Positions 45,132-53,833 of a DNA stretch of 53,888 nt are shown here, piece by piece. The position numbers were made by a program, and so were the translations under genes. This DNA is from Lachnospiraceae bacterium. Lineage in GTDB: Bacteria; Bacillota; Clostridia; Lachnospirales; Lachnospiraceae. Under the pieces are notes generated by a model. That model saw only the letters and a list, made by a program, of their open reading frames with translations. It made no database searches and was not told the DNA's origin. The stretch is from NCBI GenBank assembly GCA_021199495.1, contig JAJQHY010000026.1, positions 1-53,888 of the forward strand. Reading direction: 5' to 3'. Numbering within the stretch: the stretch's first letter is position 1; each line of letters starts with the position of its first letter.

Positions 45132-45245
45132 GCCCGGGTGCCAAGCACCCGGGCACTCCTCATGTAAACGACAAAAACGTAAAGAGGTTTTTAAGCTCTT
45201 TACGTTTTTGTTGCTTGACCCGGCGGTTAAAGGGGTTCGCCGGTC
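45132..45245. terminator. Cluster of three stem-loops after amt
   Basis: Perfect stems of 10 bp (45132-45141 with 45145-45154) and 15 bp (45172-45186 with 45196-45210), and a third GC-rich hairpin (45217-45225 with 45238-45245). The 15-bp one has T runs on both strands and can terminate amt on the minus strand or a plus-strand RNA. Confidence 0.8.
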
Positions 45246-45270
45246 AGAATAAGGGAGTAAGTTGGTGAAT

Positions 45271-47037
45271 TTATTCTACATCCTGCAATGCCGCGAAGCC
45301 TTCCTCACCGGTACGGACCTTCACCACATTGTCCAGGCTGTACACGAAAATCTTGCCGTCACCGATATGACCGGTGTACAGAGCCTTTTTAGCCGTCTCA
45401 ATCACGTGCTCCACAGAAATCTTGGAGATGACCACCTCAACCTTGATCTTGGGAAGCAGCGTCGCGTCCAGCTCAACGCCGCGGTATTTCTCACCGGCAC
45501 CCTTCTGAATGCCGCAGCCCATAACATTGGTCACGGTCATGCCGGTCACACCCAGCTCATTTAACGCCTTTCTCAGAGCGTCGTAGCGGCTCATCTTCGC
45601 GATGATCACGACCTTATGGATGCCGCTGTTCGATACGGACGGAACCTCCACAACCGGAACGGCCGCGTTCTTTTTCGCCTCGGAAGCCGTCACATAATCG
45701 CTGTCGCCTAAATCCGTATTTTCATTGACATCCATCACACCGCCGGTCACATCCATAATGGAGAAGCCCGCGTAAGCGCTCGGAAGTCCGTGCTCGGTCG
45801 CATCCAGGCCGGTGATTTCCTCTTCCTCGGAAACGCGCAGACCGATCAGCGCCTTAATCACCATAAACGCGATGGTGATAGTGACAACTGTCCAGGCCGC
45901 CACCGTCACAAAGCCGGTGAGCTGAATGCCTAAGAGCCTGAAGCCGCCGCCGTAGAACAGGCCAACCAGCTCATTCCCGTTCGCGTCCGCGATGCTGTAG
46001 CCCGGAGCGGTGTTGGTGGCAAACAGCCCAACCGCGATGGTACCCCAGATACCGTTTAAGCAGTGAACTGCAACCGCGCCCACCGGGTCGTCAATTCTTA
46101 ACACATTATCTAAAAGCCATACGCCAAAGACCACTAAAAGTCCGGCCACGCCGCCGATCACAATCGCGCCAAAGCAATCCGTCACATCGCAGGGAGCAGT
46201 GATAGCTACCAGACCTGCCAGAGAGGCGTTTAAACACATGGAAACATCGGGCTTGCCATATTTTAACCAGGTAAAGATCATGCAGACCACAGTCGCAACC
46301 GCCGGAGCCACCGTCGTGGTCAGAAACACGCTGCCCAACTGCTCCAGAGAGGTGCAGGCCGCGCCATTAAAACCATACCAGCCAAGCCAGAGAATGAAGA
46401 CGCCCAGGCAGCCGATCGGAAGGTTATGTCCAGGGAAGGCGTTGACCTTGGTAATTTTACCGTCCTTATCCTTCACGAATTTACCAATACGGGGGCCAAG
46501 AATTTTCGCGCCCACCAAAGCGGAGATACCGCCGACCATGTGGATGGCGCAGGAGCCCGCGAAATCGTGGAAGCCGATCTGGGAGAGCCAGCCGCCGCCC
46601 CAGATCCAGTGCGCCTCGATGGGATAGATCAGCGCGGAAATCACCGCGGAATAAATGCAGTAGGATAAAAATTTCGTTCTCTCAGCCATGGCGCCGGACA
46701 CGATGGTCGCCGTGGTCGCGCAGAAGACCAGGTTGAACACGAAGTTGGACCAGTCGAAGTCCGCGTAGGATGTGAAAATGTCAAAGCCCGGTTTTCCGAT
46801 AAAGCCCATCCAGTCCTCACCCAGCAGCAGACCGAAGCCGATCAGGATGAACATGACGGTGCCGATGCAGAAGTCCATCAGGTTCTTCATCAGGATGTTG
46901 CCGGTGTTTTTGGCTCTGGTAAAGCCGGCCTCCACCATGGCAAAACCGGCCTGCATCCAGAAAACCAAAGCCGCGCCGATCAGGAACCATACGCCAAAGA
47001 GCTGGCTGCCGACATATTCCATAATCTCAGTTGTCAT
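45271..47037 (-). CDS. amt: Ammonium transporter fused to a PII signalling domain
   Basis: 588 residues. Residues about 1-410 form the Amt channel with about eleven helices and conserved sequences DFAGSCAIHMVGGISALVGA and FGAIVIGGVAGLLVVFG. After a linker, residues 474-588 are a whole PII protein (HKVVIIAKMSRYDALRKALN, T-loop QKGAGEKYRGVELDATLLPK, YTGHIGDGKIFVYSL). PII normally plugs Amt as a separate GlnK; here it is tethered. The Tyr uridylylated in enterobacterial PII is Leu, so control should be by ATP/ADP/2-oxoglutarate only (inference). GAGGAGG precedes the start, after a leader of about 170 nt with a large hairpin. Confidence 0.95.
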   Translation of the reverse strand: MTTEIMEYVGSQLFGVWFLIGAALVFWMQAGFAMVEAGFTRAKNTGNILMKNLMDFCIGTVMFILIGFGLLLGEDWMGFIGKPGFDIFTSYADFDWSNFVFNLVFCATTATIVSGAMAERTKFLSYCIYSAVISALIYPIEAHWIWGGGWLSQIGFHDFAGSCAIHMVGGISALVGAKILGPRIGKFVKDKDGKITKVNAFPGHNLPIGCLGVFILWLGWYGFNGAACTSLEQLGSVFLTTTVAPAVATVVCMIFTWLKYGKPDVSMCLNASLAGLVAITAPCDVTDCFGAIVIGGVAGLLVVFGVWLLDNVLRIDDPVGAVAVHCLNGIWGTIAVGLFATNTAPGYSIADANGNELVGLFYGGGFRLLGIQLTGFVTVAAWTVVTITIAFMVIKALIGLRVSEEEEITGLDATEHGLPSAYAGFSIMDVTGGVMDVNENTDLGDSDYVTASEAKKNAAVPVVEVPSVSNSGIHKVVIIAKMSRYDALRKALNELGVTGMTVTNVMGCGIQKGAGEKYRGVELDATLLPKIKVEVVISKISVEHVIETAKKALYTGHIGDGKIFVYSLDNVVKVRTGEEGFAALQDVE

Positions 47038-47057
47038 AATAAGTCCTCCTCAACAAA

Positions 47058-47106
47058 GGAAGGTGCGAAGAGACATATTCCTCATCTATGCCTCTTCGCA
47101 CCTTCC
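47058..47106 (-). promoter_or_regulatory. 15-bp hairpin in the amt leader
   Basis: A perfect 15-bp stem (47058-47072 with 47092-47106, 19-nt loop) ends about 8 nt before the ribosome site of amt, with a short T-rich stretch after it. It could be an attenuator or mask translation. The leader also has a possible weaker terminator nearer the promoter (T run at about 47164-47175 on the minus strand). Confidence 0.7.
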
Positions 47107-47219
47107 GGTTTTGAGCGGACAGCCGCGCCGCCGTCTCACTCTGATATATTTTTTCACAATCCGCGGAAAAAACAAAAGCACCGTGGATTACCCAACAGCG
47201 CCATTGCTTTATGTGATAA

Positions 47220-47248
47220 AATATATCACCCGAAATTTTGGATGTCAA
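47220..47248 (-). promoter_or_regulatory. Promoter of amt
   Basis: TTGACA (47243-47248) and TATATT (47220-47225) on the minus strand are exactly 17 bp apart, with TG one base before the -10. Bases 47249-47369 show no gene. Confidence 0.88.
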
Positions 47249-47369
47249 CGCGAAAAATTTATGGTTTTTTTATAACTTAAGAAATAATTTATATTCATTT
47301 TGCACAATCTGGCGCGTTTTCTTTGTGTTTTTGCCGATAAAACAACTTTTATCCGCAGATTTTTCGTAA

Positions 47370-48083
47370 TTATGAAGGATCGTCTCCGTTATTCTTTGAT
47401 TCAATCGCTTTCATCACGTCCTCCTCATCCTCTTCCTTCTGATTCAGGTCCTGGATAGCGACATTGATGGTTTCCATCCTGCTGTCCAGGTCCGCAACCA
47501 TTTTGGAACAGGCTAAAAGCTCATCCCGAAACTCCTCGGGGATGGTGCCTTCAAACTTGTATTTGATCTTGTGCTCCAGGGAGGCCCAGAAATCCATGGC
47601 CACAGTTCTGATCTGAATCTCAACCTTGGTGCGCACGGTTTTCTCGGTCAGGTAGACCGGGATGGTGATGATCATATGGTAGCTGCGGTAGCCGCTCTGC
47701 TTCGGATAGCGTATGTAGTCCTTGACAGAAAGGACATGGATGTCCTTCTGCTGGGCAATGATGTTCGCCAGCTCGTAGATATCGGAGGTAAAGGAGCAGA
47801 TCAGGCGGATGCCCGCGATATCGTTGACCTGGTCCACCATGTTGGAGATGGTGGGTTCGCTGCCGTAGCGGTTGAGCTTGCGGACGATGCTCTCGGGGGT
47901 CTTGATGCGGGATTTAATATGTTCTATGGGGTTATACTGGTGGACATGCTGGAATTCGTCATTGAGGATCTCCATTTTGGTCTCGACCTGTTTTAAGGCA
48001 GAGCGGTAGATGAGGATGACTTCCTGCCAGCTCTCTATGTCGTAGTTTTTGATCGAATTTTCTTCCATTCCTGCTTCACTCAT
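47370..48083 (-). CDS. Small alarmone synthetase (RelQ/YjbM type)
   Basis: 237-residue GTP pyrophosphokinase domain without the hydrolase or regulatory domains of long RSH proteins. It should make (p)ppGpp from ATP and GTP or GDP. Synthetase motifs are visible: VRKLNRYGSEPTISNMVDQV, DIAGIRLICSF, YIRYPKQSGYRSYHMII, VEIQIRTVAMDFWASLEHKI and KYKF. The acidic C-terminal tail (KEEDEEDVMK) is variable. Start ATG 48083 has only a weak ribosome site; ATG 48068 is an alternative. A 147-bp inverted-repeat element ends about 65 bp upstream. Confidence 0.92.
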   Translation of the reverse strand: MSEAGMEENSIKNYDIESWQEVILIYRSALKQVETKMEILNDEFQHVHQYNPIEHIKSRIKTPESIVRKLNRYGSEPTISNMVDQVNDIAGIRLICSFTSDIYELANIIAQQKDIHVLSVKDYIRYPKQSGYRSYHMIITIPVYLTEKTVRTKVEIQIRTVAMDFWASLEHKIKYKFEGTIPEEFRDELLACSKMVADLDSRMETINVAIQDLNQKEEDEEDVMKAIESKNNGDDPS

Positions 48084-48148
48084 GTTATAATTTTAGCACT
48101 CTTAAAATAGTAGCATTGGGTCGTGTAAAGGATCTGCTGCATAGGGTC

Positions 48149-48295
48149 GTGTAAAAATAAAATCACTTTGCTCATACGTGCTGGGCACTCCGATGAGCCC
48201 CCGAAAGCAGGAAAAGTGTTCAGCAGAGGCTTCCACTTTTCCCTGGGTCTCATCTCCATAGCACGAAAAATCGCTCAGCGATTTTATTTTTACAC
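48149..48295. repeat. 147-bp palindromic element with 16-bp perfect inverted ends
   Basis: The ends GTGTAAAAATAAAATC (48149-48164) and its exact reverse complement (48280-48295) enclose nested inverted repeats (AGGAAAAGTG with CACTTTTCCCT, GATGAG with CTCATC). The right end also forms AAAATCGCT/AGCGATTTT followed by a T run. No coding capacity. GGGTCGTGTAAA is repeated just left of it (48118-48129 and 48144-48155). It resembles a MITE or large hairpin repeat. The rest of 48296-48481 is AT-rich with no gene. Confidence 0.85.
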
Positions 48296-48481
48296 TCGAT
48301 ACTGCAGTTTTAAATATAAACTGCAAATGCATTTAAACTATTCATTCTTCTGTTAATGATTGTACTGCTGTTTTCTAATGAAACCACAAGCTATTTTGAT
48401 TATTCAAAAAATTCATATCCGTGCATCGTTTCACATTCATTTTTCTTACGTAAACGGATGCCGTGAAAGCGTGAGGGCAAT

Positions 48482-48745
48482 ATGTTCAGAATCTGGTTTA
48501 AAATTATGAAAGACAATCATATGGTGCGGGATACGGTCATCGAAGATGGCTCCGATGAGACGCGCACGCACAAGGTCTTCCACGCGCTGGAGGCGGCCTG
48601 CTATGCGTTTGACTTAAGCGAGCCGATCTGGCTGGACAAGACAGTCAGAGACTTTCAGCAGCACGCGAAGGCGCGGTTTTATCAGGATCATTTCATGGAG
48701 ACGATTGACTTCGACTATATGGAGGTGCAGGTGATCGAGGAATAG
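48482..48745 (+). CDS. Small conserved-looking hypothetical protein
   Basis: 87 residues (MFRIWFKIMKDNHMVRDTVI, then THKVFHALEAACYAFDLSEP and IWLDKTVRDFQQHAKARFYQ), with no signal peptide, membrane helix or motif I can assign. The sequence type is familiar from Lachnospiraceae genomes, but its function is unknown. GAGGG lies just upstream of the ATG. Codon use is GC-rich at third positions like the housekeeping genes, which supports a real gene. Confidence 0.7.
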   Translation: MFRIWFKIMKDNHMVRDTVIEDGSDETRTHKVFHALEAACYAFDLSEPIWLDKTVRDFQQHAKARFYQDHFMETIDFDYMEVQVIEE

Positions 48746-48846
48746 CTCCGCGCCTGCCGGTCTCCATATCGTCATCGTCTCAGGGTATGAAAGCCGCAGT
48801 CCTGTCAGATCGTCAGCGGCCTGACTGAAAACAAAGCGAAAGGCGC

Positions 48847-49863
48847 TCAGTCGTCATACCCGTTCGGATTCATGCTCTGCCATCTCCAGGAGTCCTCGCA
48901 CATCTCACGGATGCCATACTGCGCCTCCCAGCCCAGCTCCTCCTTCGCCTTCGTAGCGTCGGCATAGCAGGCGGCGATATCTCCAGGCCTGCGGGGCTTG
49001 ATGGAATAGGGAATCTTCACGCCTGTCGCTTCCTCAAAATTTCTCACCACATCCAGCACGCTGTAGCCTACGCCGGTACCCAGGTTGTAAATCTTCAAGC
49101 CTGCGTTTTCCTCGATTTTTTTCAGTGCCTTCACATGGCCGATTGCCAGATCCACCACATGAATATAGTCGCGCACGCCGGTGCCGTCCGGGGTATCATA
49201 GTCGTTGCCGAACACGCCAAGCTCAGCGCGCTTGCCAACGGCCACCTGGGTGATGTAGGGCATCAGGTTGTTGGGGATACCGTTGGGATTCTCGCCGATG
49301 GTACCGCTCTTATGCGCACCGATCGGATTGAAATAACGCAGCAGAATCACGTTCCATTCCGGGTCCGCCTTCTGCATGTCAGTCAGAATCTGCTCCAGCA
49401 TGGACTTGGTCCAGCCGTAGGGATTCGTGCATGTTCCCTTAGGGCAGTCCTCGGTGATCGGAATCACCGCCGGATCGCCGTACACAGTCGCGGAGGACGA
49501 GAAAATGATGTTTTTGCAGTCATGCTTTCTCATCACATCCACCAGCGTCAGTGTGCCGGCGATATTATTGTGATAATACTCCCAGGGCTTTGCCACGCTC
49601 TCACCCACGGCCTTTAATCCCGCGAAATGAATGCAGCCGGTGATATTCTCCTTCGCAAAAATCTCCTCCAGCGCATCACGATCCAGAATGTCCGCCTTAT
49701 AAAACGGCACCGGTTTGCCGGTAATGGCCTCCACACGCTTTAAGGACTTCTCACTGGAATTGCTCAGATTGTCAATAACCACCACATCATAGCCCGCGTT
49801 CTGCAGCTCCACTACGGTGTGACTCCCGATAAATCCGGCTCCGCCGGTCACTAAAATTGCCAT
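48847..49863 (-). CDS. galE: UDP-glucose 4-epimerase
   Basis: 338-residue short-chain dehydrogenase-type epimerase that interconverts UDP-galactose and UDP-glucose. NAD-binding [14 protein letters not shown], catalytic Ser in FSSSATVYG, Tyr-x3-Lys in YGWTKSMLE and [15 protein letters not shown] are all intact. RBS GAGGAGG at 7 nt. It follows the UTP-sugar uridylyltransferase gene on the same strand, so the two may work together in nucleotide-sugar supply and in use of galactose released by the galactanase (inference). Confidence 0.97.
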   Translation of the reverse strand: MAILVTGGAGFIGSHTVVELQNAGYDVVVIDNLSNSSEKSLKRVEAITGKPVPFYKADILDRDALEEIFAKENITGCIHFAGLKAVGESVAKPWEYYHNNIAGTLTLVDVMRKHDCKNIIFSSSATVYGDPAVIPITEDCPKGTCTNPYGWTKSMLEQILTDMQKADPEWNVILLRYFNPIGAHKSGTIGENPNGIPNNLMPYITQVAVGKRAELGVFGNDYDTPDGTGVRDYIHVVDLAIGHVKALKKIEENAGLKIYNLGTGVGYSVLDVVRNFEEATGVKIPYSIKPRRPGDIAACYADATKAKEELGWEAQYGIREMCEDSWRWQSMNPNGYDD

Positions 49864-49977
49864 ATGCTTTCCTCCTCATGCCTCCTTTTTTTGATAAACC
49901 ACTGCGGTCTGCTCAAACGACAGCAGCTTTATCCTTCCATATCCGGCCGTTTTGCCGGAATGTTTTCCCAAATATGC

Positions 49978-51198
49978 TTACAGCACGATCCCGTTTTTCT
50001 CACACAGTGCCTGCGCGCTCTCCACGCTGTCCACGCCCGTTTTGTTTTTGATCGGGGCAAACTCCCGCTCCCGCACCACCTCAAAGGGCAGGCAGGTATC
50101 CAGCTGGTGAATCATGTCCAGAACCAGCTCCTCGTATTTATAGCCGTTGGGACGCTCCGGCTGCATGCGCACGCCGTTCTCATCTATGTACGGAATTTTC
50201 TTTTCCACCACATGGCAGGGCATTTCCCCTTTGAACAGCGTTTCCAGCGCGTGAATACGAAACAGATAATTTAAGATCACGCCGAAATTGTAGGCCGGCT
50301 CGCCCTTCTCGTTTTTCGCTTCGACCATCTCATCAGTCAGCTCATAATACTCGACAATGCTGGGTCTGCCGTCCTCTAAGCACATCACGCCCACACCCTC
50401 GCGCGGGGCATTTTTACGTACCACCTTGGCGCCCACACTCACTCCGGCATCCAGAGTCGCGCCCACGAACACCGGGTCGGCAATGCGCTGTAAAACATTG
50501 TCCACCGCGAAAATATTCAGCCACTCGATCCCCTGTTCATGGGCAAAGGCAACCAGTCCCGCCTCCCGCATGCTGGTGAACCAGCCGCCGTTGCCGTTGG
50601 GAGAGGTACTGATTTTGTATTTTTCCTCCATATAGACATGACCGTCATAGTCGGAGGCCGGCGCCATTTTCTGTATGAAAAAGTGCACATATTCCTCCGG
50701 ATAACCGAAATACGCCTTCTCCTTCAGAAAACTCCTGGTGACAGCGTCATTTTTGTCGCTGGTCATAATAAAAAGATGAAAATATGTCCCGGTCTGCCTG
50801 ACCACATCCATCATATTCTCAATCAGACGTTCGAAAATATAGACCGGACGCGTCAGCCCGATGTCATACACGCCCTTCGGCCCGTCACTGCCAAGTCTGG
50901 TGCCCATGCCGCCGGCTAATAAAACCGCACCGACCCTGCCCTCCTGAATAGCTTTGACACCGATCTGCGTATAATACTCCTTTTTCTCTTCAATTGCGGA
51001 AAGCTCCAGCGCGCCGAGAGGCGCAAACTCTCCCCGCGCACCGCCGCCTTTTTTACCGTGCTTTAATGCGGAAAAGTCCGTGATTTCGATCTGGTTGAGC
51101 AATTCAGCCTGCTGAGCAGCGGTCAGTTCCTCATAATATTTCAGGACATGCAGCTGGTCATAAGCCGCCAGCCTTGCATATGCTTCTTCGTAGTTCAT
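49978..51198 (-). CDS. UTP-sugar-1-phosphate uridylyltransferase (UAP/UGP2-like)
   Basis: 406-residue nucleotidyltransferase of the UDPGP family, related to eukaryotic UDP-GlcNAc pyrophosphorylase. It makes UDP-sugars from sugar 1-phosphates and UTP. The family motif LAGGMGTRLGSDGPKGVYDI is present, as are FIMTSDKND, SPNGNGGWFTSM and the metal-site region FAVDNVLQRIADP. Substrate (GlcNAc-1-P, Glc-1-P or Gal-1-P) cannot be told. The galE neighbour suggests hexose or hexosamine turnover. GAGGAAG precedes the start. Confidence 0.9.
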   Translation of the reverse strand: MNYEEAYARLAAYDQLHVLKYYEELTAAQQAELLNQIEITDFSALKHGKKGGGARGEFAPLGALELSAIEEKKEYYTQIGVKAIQEGRVGAVLLAGGMGTRLGSDGPKGVYDIGLTRPVYIFERLIENMMDVVRQTGTYFHLFIMTSDKNDAVTRSFLKEKAYFGYPEEYVHFFIQKMAPASDYDGHVYMEEKYKISTSPNGNGGWFTSMREAGLVAFAHEQGIEWLNIFAVDNVLQRIADPVFVGATLDAGVSVGAKVVRKNAPREGVGVMCLEDGRPSIVEYYELTDEMVEAKNEKGEPAYNFGVILNYLFRIHALETLFKGEMPCHVVEKKIPYIDENGVRMQPERPNGYKYEELVLDMIHQLDTCLPFEVVREREFAPIKNKTGVDSVESAQALCEKNGIVL

Positions 51199-51267
51199 GA
51201 TTCTTCCTCGTACCTGTCGGTTTCCCCTTTCATCCTGTTTCCCGTATCTCCATGAAAGGACACTGTT

Positions 51268-52068
51268 TTAAGCTTCTTCGTCGCCGGCAAACGCATCCAG
51301 GATTTCCTTCACCTTCCCGGCTTCAATGGCATAATTGCTGCTGCCGGGGTTGAGGACCACACCGATCGCCTCGCTCTGCTCCACAATCTGTGCGGCTCGC
51401 TTTAAATCCGCGCTGACAAACTGCTTCGGCGGATTGTTTCTCGCAAAACGGCGCACCTCGAAAATATCAGTGAACAGAGGCAGAAGCGCCTTCCCCTCCG
51501 GATCCTTCATCAGCATCAGCGCGTTTTTGTTTTTGGCGCTGCCATCCTCCACGGGCTGCGCCCCCAGCAGGAAACGGGCCCTGGTCAGATTGACATACAC
51601 TTCCTCGGAAAGTGCCTGCACATCTCCTCTGTCCGGTGCGTCTGTCTCCCTGCGGTATTCCTGCAGAAAATAGAGTAAGGACAGCTGCAGCGACGGATTC
51701 TCCACCGGGCGCTGCTCTAAGGGTCTGTCTGAGAAATCCGGCCAGCGCAGGAATTCCTTGGTCTGCACCAGATAATCCTCCCCCTTCTCCCTGCCGATAA
51801 ACTCAATGGCATTGATCCCCAGCTCCTTTAAGCTGCTGAAAATCTGCGGGATCTCCTTTTCACTGCATTTGACCACCGTTGCCGGCCTTTTTTCGGCAAT
51901 CATGGCCTTCGCCCTCGCCACAGCGGGCTCTTCCTGCGTATAAATCACAATATAGTCATCCATAGTCTCTTTGTGGCAGAAAACAAAAGGCTGCTTTGTG
52001 TACCGGGAATGCAGCACATAGATCTCCTTTAATTTCGGGATATTTCTGATAAAATCATGTCTGTTCAT
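51268..52068 (-). CDS. SseB-domain protein
   Basis: 266-residue soluble protein. The second half (about 165-262) matches the SseB N-terminal fold: ALMLMKDPEGKALLPLFTDI, FEVRRFA, GVVLNPGSSNYAIEAGKV. The first 150 residues have no recognised domain. Function unknown; SseB domains occur in secretion and enhanced-serine-sensitivity proteins. AAAGGAA precedes the start at a long spacing of about 11 nt. Confidence 0.8.
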   Translation of the reverse strand: MNRHDFIRNIPKLKEIYVLHSRYTKQPFVFCHKETMDDYIVIYTQEEPAVARAKAMIAEKRPATVVKCSEKEIPQIFSSLKELGINAIEFIGREKGEDYLVQTKEFLRWPDFSDRPLEQRPVENPSLQLSLLYFLQEYRRETDAPDRGDVQALSEEVYVNLTRARFLLGAQPVEDGSAKNKNALMLMKDPEGKALLPLFTDIFEVRRFARNNPPKQFVSADLKRAAQIVEQSEAIGVVLNPGSSNYAIEAGKVKEILDAFAGDEEA

Positions 52069-52156
52069 AATATAAATCGTTCCTTTCTGAATTGAAATCA
52101 GAGCTTCGTCATTTCTCTTTTTAAGAATTATTTATCATCATGCAGTTATGAATCTG

Positions 52157-52984
52157 TTAAAGACTATCGTCTTTTTCATTAACTGTCTGTATCCGGATCT
52201 TCACGGCTGTGCTTTCCTGCCGCAGTGCCTGCGCCAGCTTGATGGAACGCAGATTCTCTCTCCGCACACGGATATATACCTCGTCTGTCAGCTCCTGCTC
52301 CTGTACAAAGCTTAAGATCAGCCTGCATGCCTCAAGCGCCAGCCCCTGTCCCCAGTACGCAGGCAAAAGCGCATAGCCTAAATACAGACCGTCTGCTCCC
52401 TCGTGCGACTCCGCTGTGATCCCGGCCCAGCCGATGGCCTGTCCGCTCTCCTTCTCCACAACGGTCCAGATACCGAAGCCATAGAAGGGATACTGATATT
52501 TGCGGTATAATCGCAGGTACTCCGCGTAGGCTTCCTCCGCGTTGTCCTCCACACCTGGAATCTGTGGAAGCGCAAGCGGCTCCAGATATCGGCTGCAGCA
52601 TGCGTCCTGATAAATTTCCCGGATAACGAAAGCATCGTCCGGCACGCTCTCCCTGACGAAAACCCGCTCCCCTTCTCCGATCGTGCCGGGCTCACCCAGA
52701 TGGTGCTGCCACATCAGAAGCTTCTCCCGCTCAGAGAGCAGGTTCGCATGAATACAGACATTGTCAAAGCCTTCAAAGCCGCGCCTTGTCTGCGCGGTAA
52801 TCCGTTCGGCCAGCTCCTGTTCGCTGCCCCTGAAGGCCTGAAGCGCCTTTAACTCCACCAGCACACAGAAACCTCTTTCCTTCCAGGGTCTGAGCGCCTC
52901 CGGGGAAGGGCCGACGATGATGCAGGGCGGCTGCGGAGGGTTTTCCGCTATGCAGTTTTGCACATCTACCAGCCTGATTTCCAT
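52157..52984 (-). CDS. GNAT acetyltransferase with N-terminal extension
   Basis: 275 residues. The C-terminal GNAT domain (about 105-262: VFVRESVPDDAFVIREIYQD onward) has the acetyl-CoA loop region LGYALLPAYWGQGLALEACR with motif A Q-G-x-A. The N-terminal 100 residues (CIIVGPSPEALRPWKERGF) form a separate small domain that I cannot name, possibly HAD-like. The acyl acceptor is unknown. AGGAAAG lies about 11 nt upstream of the ATG. Confidence 0.85.
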   Translation of the reverse strand: MEIRLVDVQNCIAENPPQPPCIIVGPSPEALRPWKERGFCVLVELKALQAFRGSEQELAERITAQTRRGFEGFDNVCIHANLLSEREKLLMWQHHLGEPGTIGEGERVFVRESVPDDAFVIREIYQDACCSRYLEPLALPQIPGVEDNAEEAYAEYLRLYRKYQYPFYGFGIWTVVEKESGQAIGWAGITAESHEGADGLYLGYALLPAYWGQGLALEACRLILSFVQEQELTDEVYIRVRRENLRSIKLAQALRQESTAVKIRIQTVNEKDDSL

Positions 52985-53007
52985 GGCTTTTCACTTTCCT
53001 GTAAGCC

Positions 53008-53036
53008 TTTACTTTCAGCTCACTTTGCATTATAAT
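53008..53036 (+). promoter_or_regulatory. Promoter of the cyclophilin gene
   Basis: TTTACT (53008-53013) and TATAAT (53031-53036), 17 bp apart, 55 bp before the start; the -35 element lies just outside the divergent GNAT gene. Confidence 0.82.
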
Positions 53037-53091
53037 ACCTTCAGACTGCGCCGGGAAAGACTCCCTGGCGAAAACAAAAGGAGGACCACTT

Positions 53092-53628
53092 ATGGCACAA
53101 AACCCGATCGTTACCATCACGATGGCAAACGGCGACATCATGAAGGCGGAGCTCTATCCTGACATTGCTCCGGTCACAGTCAATAATTTCATCTCCCTGA
53201 TTCAGAAAGGCTTCTATGACGGTCTGATCTTTCACCGCGTCATCAAAGGCTTTATGATCCAGGGCGGCGACCCCGAGGGAACCGGTATGGGTGGCCCCGG
53301 CTATTCCATCCGCGGCGAATTCTCCCAGAACGGCTATCCGAACAGCTTAAAGCATGTAAAAGGCGTGCTCTCCATGGCCCGCTCCATGATGCCCAACTCC
53401 GCGGGCAGTCAGTTCTTCATTATGCACGCGCCCGCGCCGCATTTAGACGGTGCTTACGCCGCTTTCGGCCAGGTCATCGAAGGGATGGATGTCATCGACA
53501 AAATCGCGTCCGTGCCCACCAACCGCAGCGACAGGCCGCTTGAGGACCAGCGCATGGTCACCGTCACGGTGGAAACCTTCGGCGTGGAATACCCCGAGCC
53601 GGAGAAAATTCTCGCGGGGAGAAGATAG
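53092..53628 (+). CDS. Cyclophilin-type peptidyl-prolyl isomerase
   Basis: 178-residue cytoplasmic cyclophilin that catalyses proline cis-trans isomerisation. Active-site residues are visible: Arg in FHRVIKGFMIQGGDPEGTGM, SAGSQFFIM and HLDGAYAAFGQVIEGMDVID. The canonical Trp of human cyclophilin A is replaced by His/Leu (HLDG), as in many bacterial forms. There is no signal peptide. AGGAGG precedes the ATG. It is monocistronic, with its own promoter and terminator. Confidence 0.96.
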   Translation: MAQNPIVTITMANGDIMKAELYPDIAPVTVNNFISLIQKGFYDGLIFHRVIKGFMIQGGDPEGTGMGGPGYSIRGEFSQNGYPNSLKHVKGVLSMARSMMPNSAGSQFFIMHAPAPHLDGAYAAFGQVIEGMDVIDKIASVPTNRSDRPLEDQRMVTVTVETFGVEYPEPEKILAGRR

Positions 53629-53631
53629 CGA

Positions 53632-53664
53632 GCATTCAATTTCTGACCTTTGGTCCCTTGTATC
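53632..53664 (+). repeat. Single-arm copy of the intergenic repeat at 30266
   Basis: GCATTCAATTTCTGA, a short divergent stretch and GTCCCTTGTATCA match 30266-30299 with the same order and spacing. It lies a few bp after the cyclophilin stop. Confidence 0.7.
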
Positions 53665-53699
53665 ATATCATTATAGTTTTCACACAAAAGCATGTCAAG

Positions 53700-53733
53700 A
53701 AAAAAGTCCCTTCTCCCCGGAGGGGACTTTTTT
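53700..53733 (+). terminator. Terminator of the cyclophilin gene
   Basis: An 11-bp stem (53700-53710 with 53723-53733) in which the T run forms part of the stem; the A run gives activity on the minus strand too. Bases 53734-53833 hold no gene. Confidence 0.85.
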
Positions 53734-53833
53734 GCTGTGTAAAGGAGCCGCTTTGCGTTCACATTTTGTTCATAATTTATTTTCCAAATGTTAAATTTGA
53801 CTCCAAAAATTATCCAAAAGTCTCCTTTATGAT

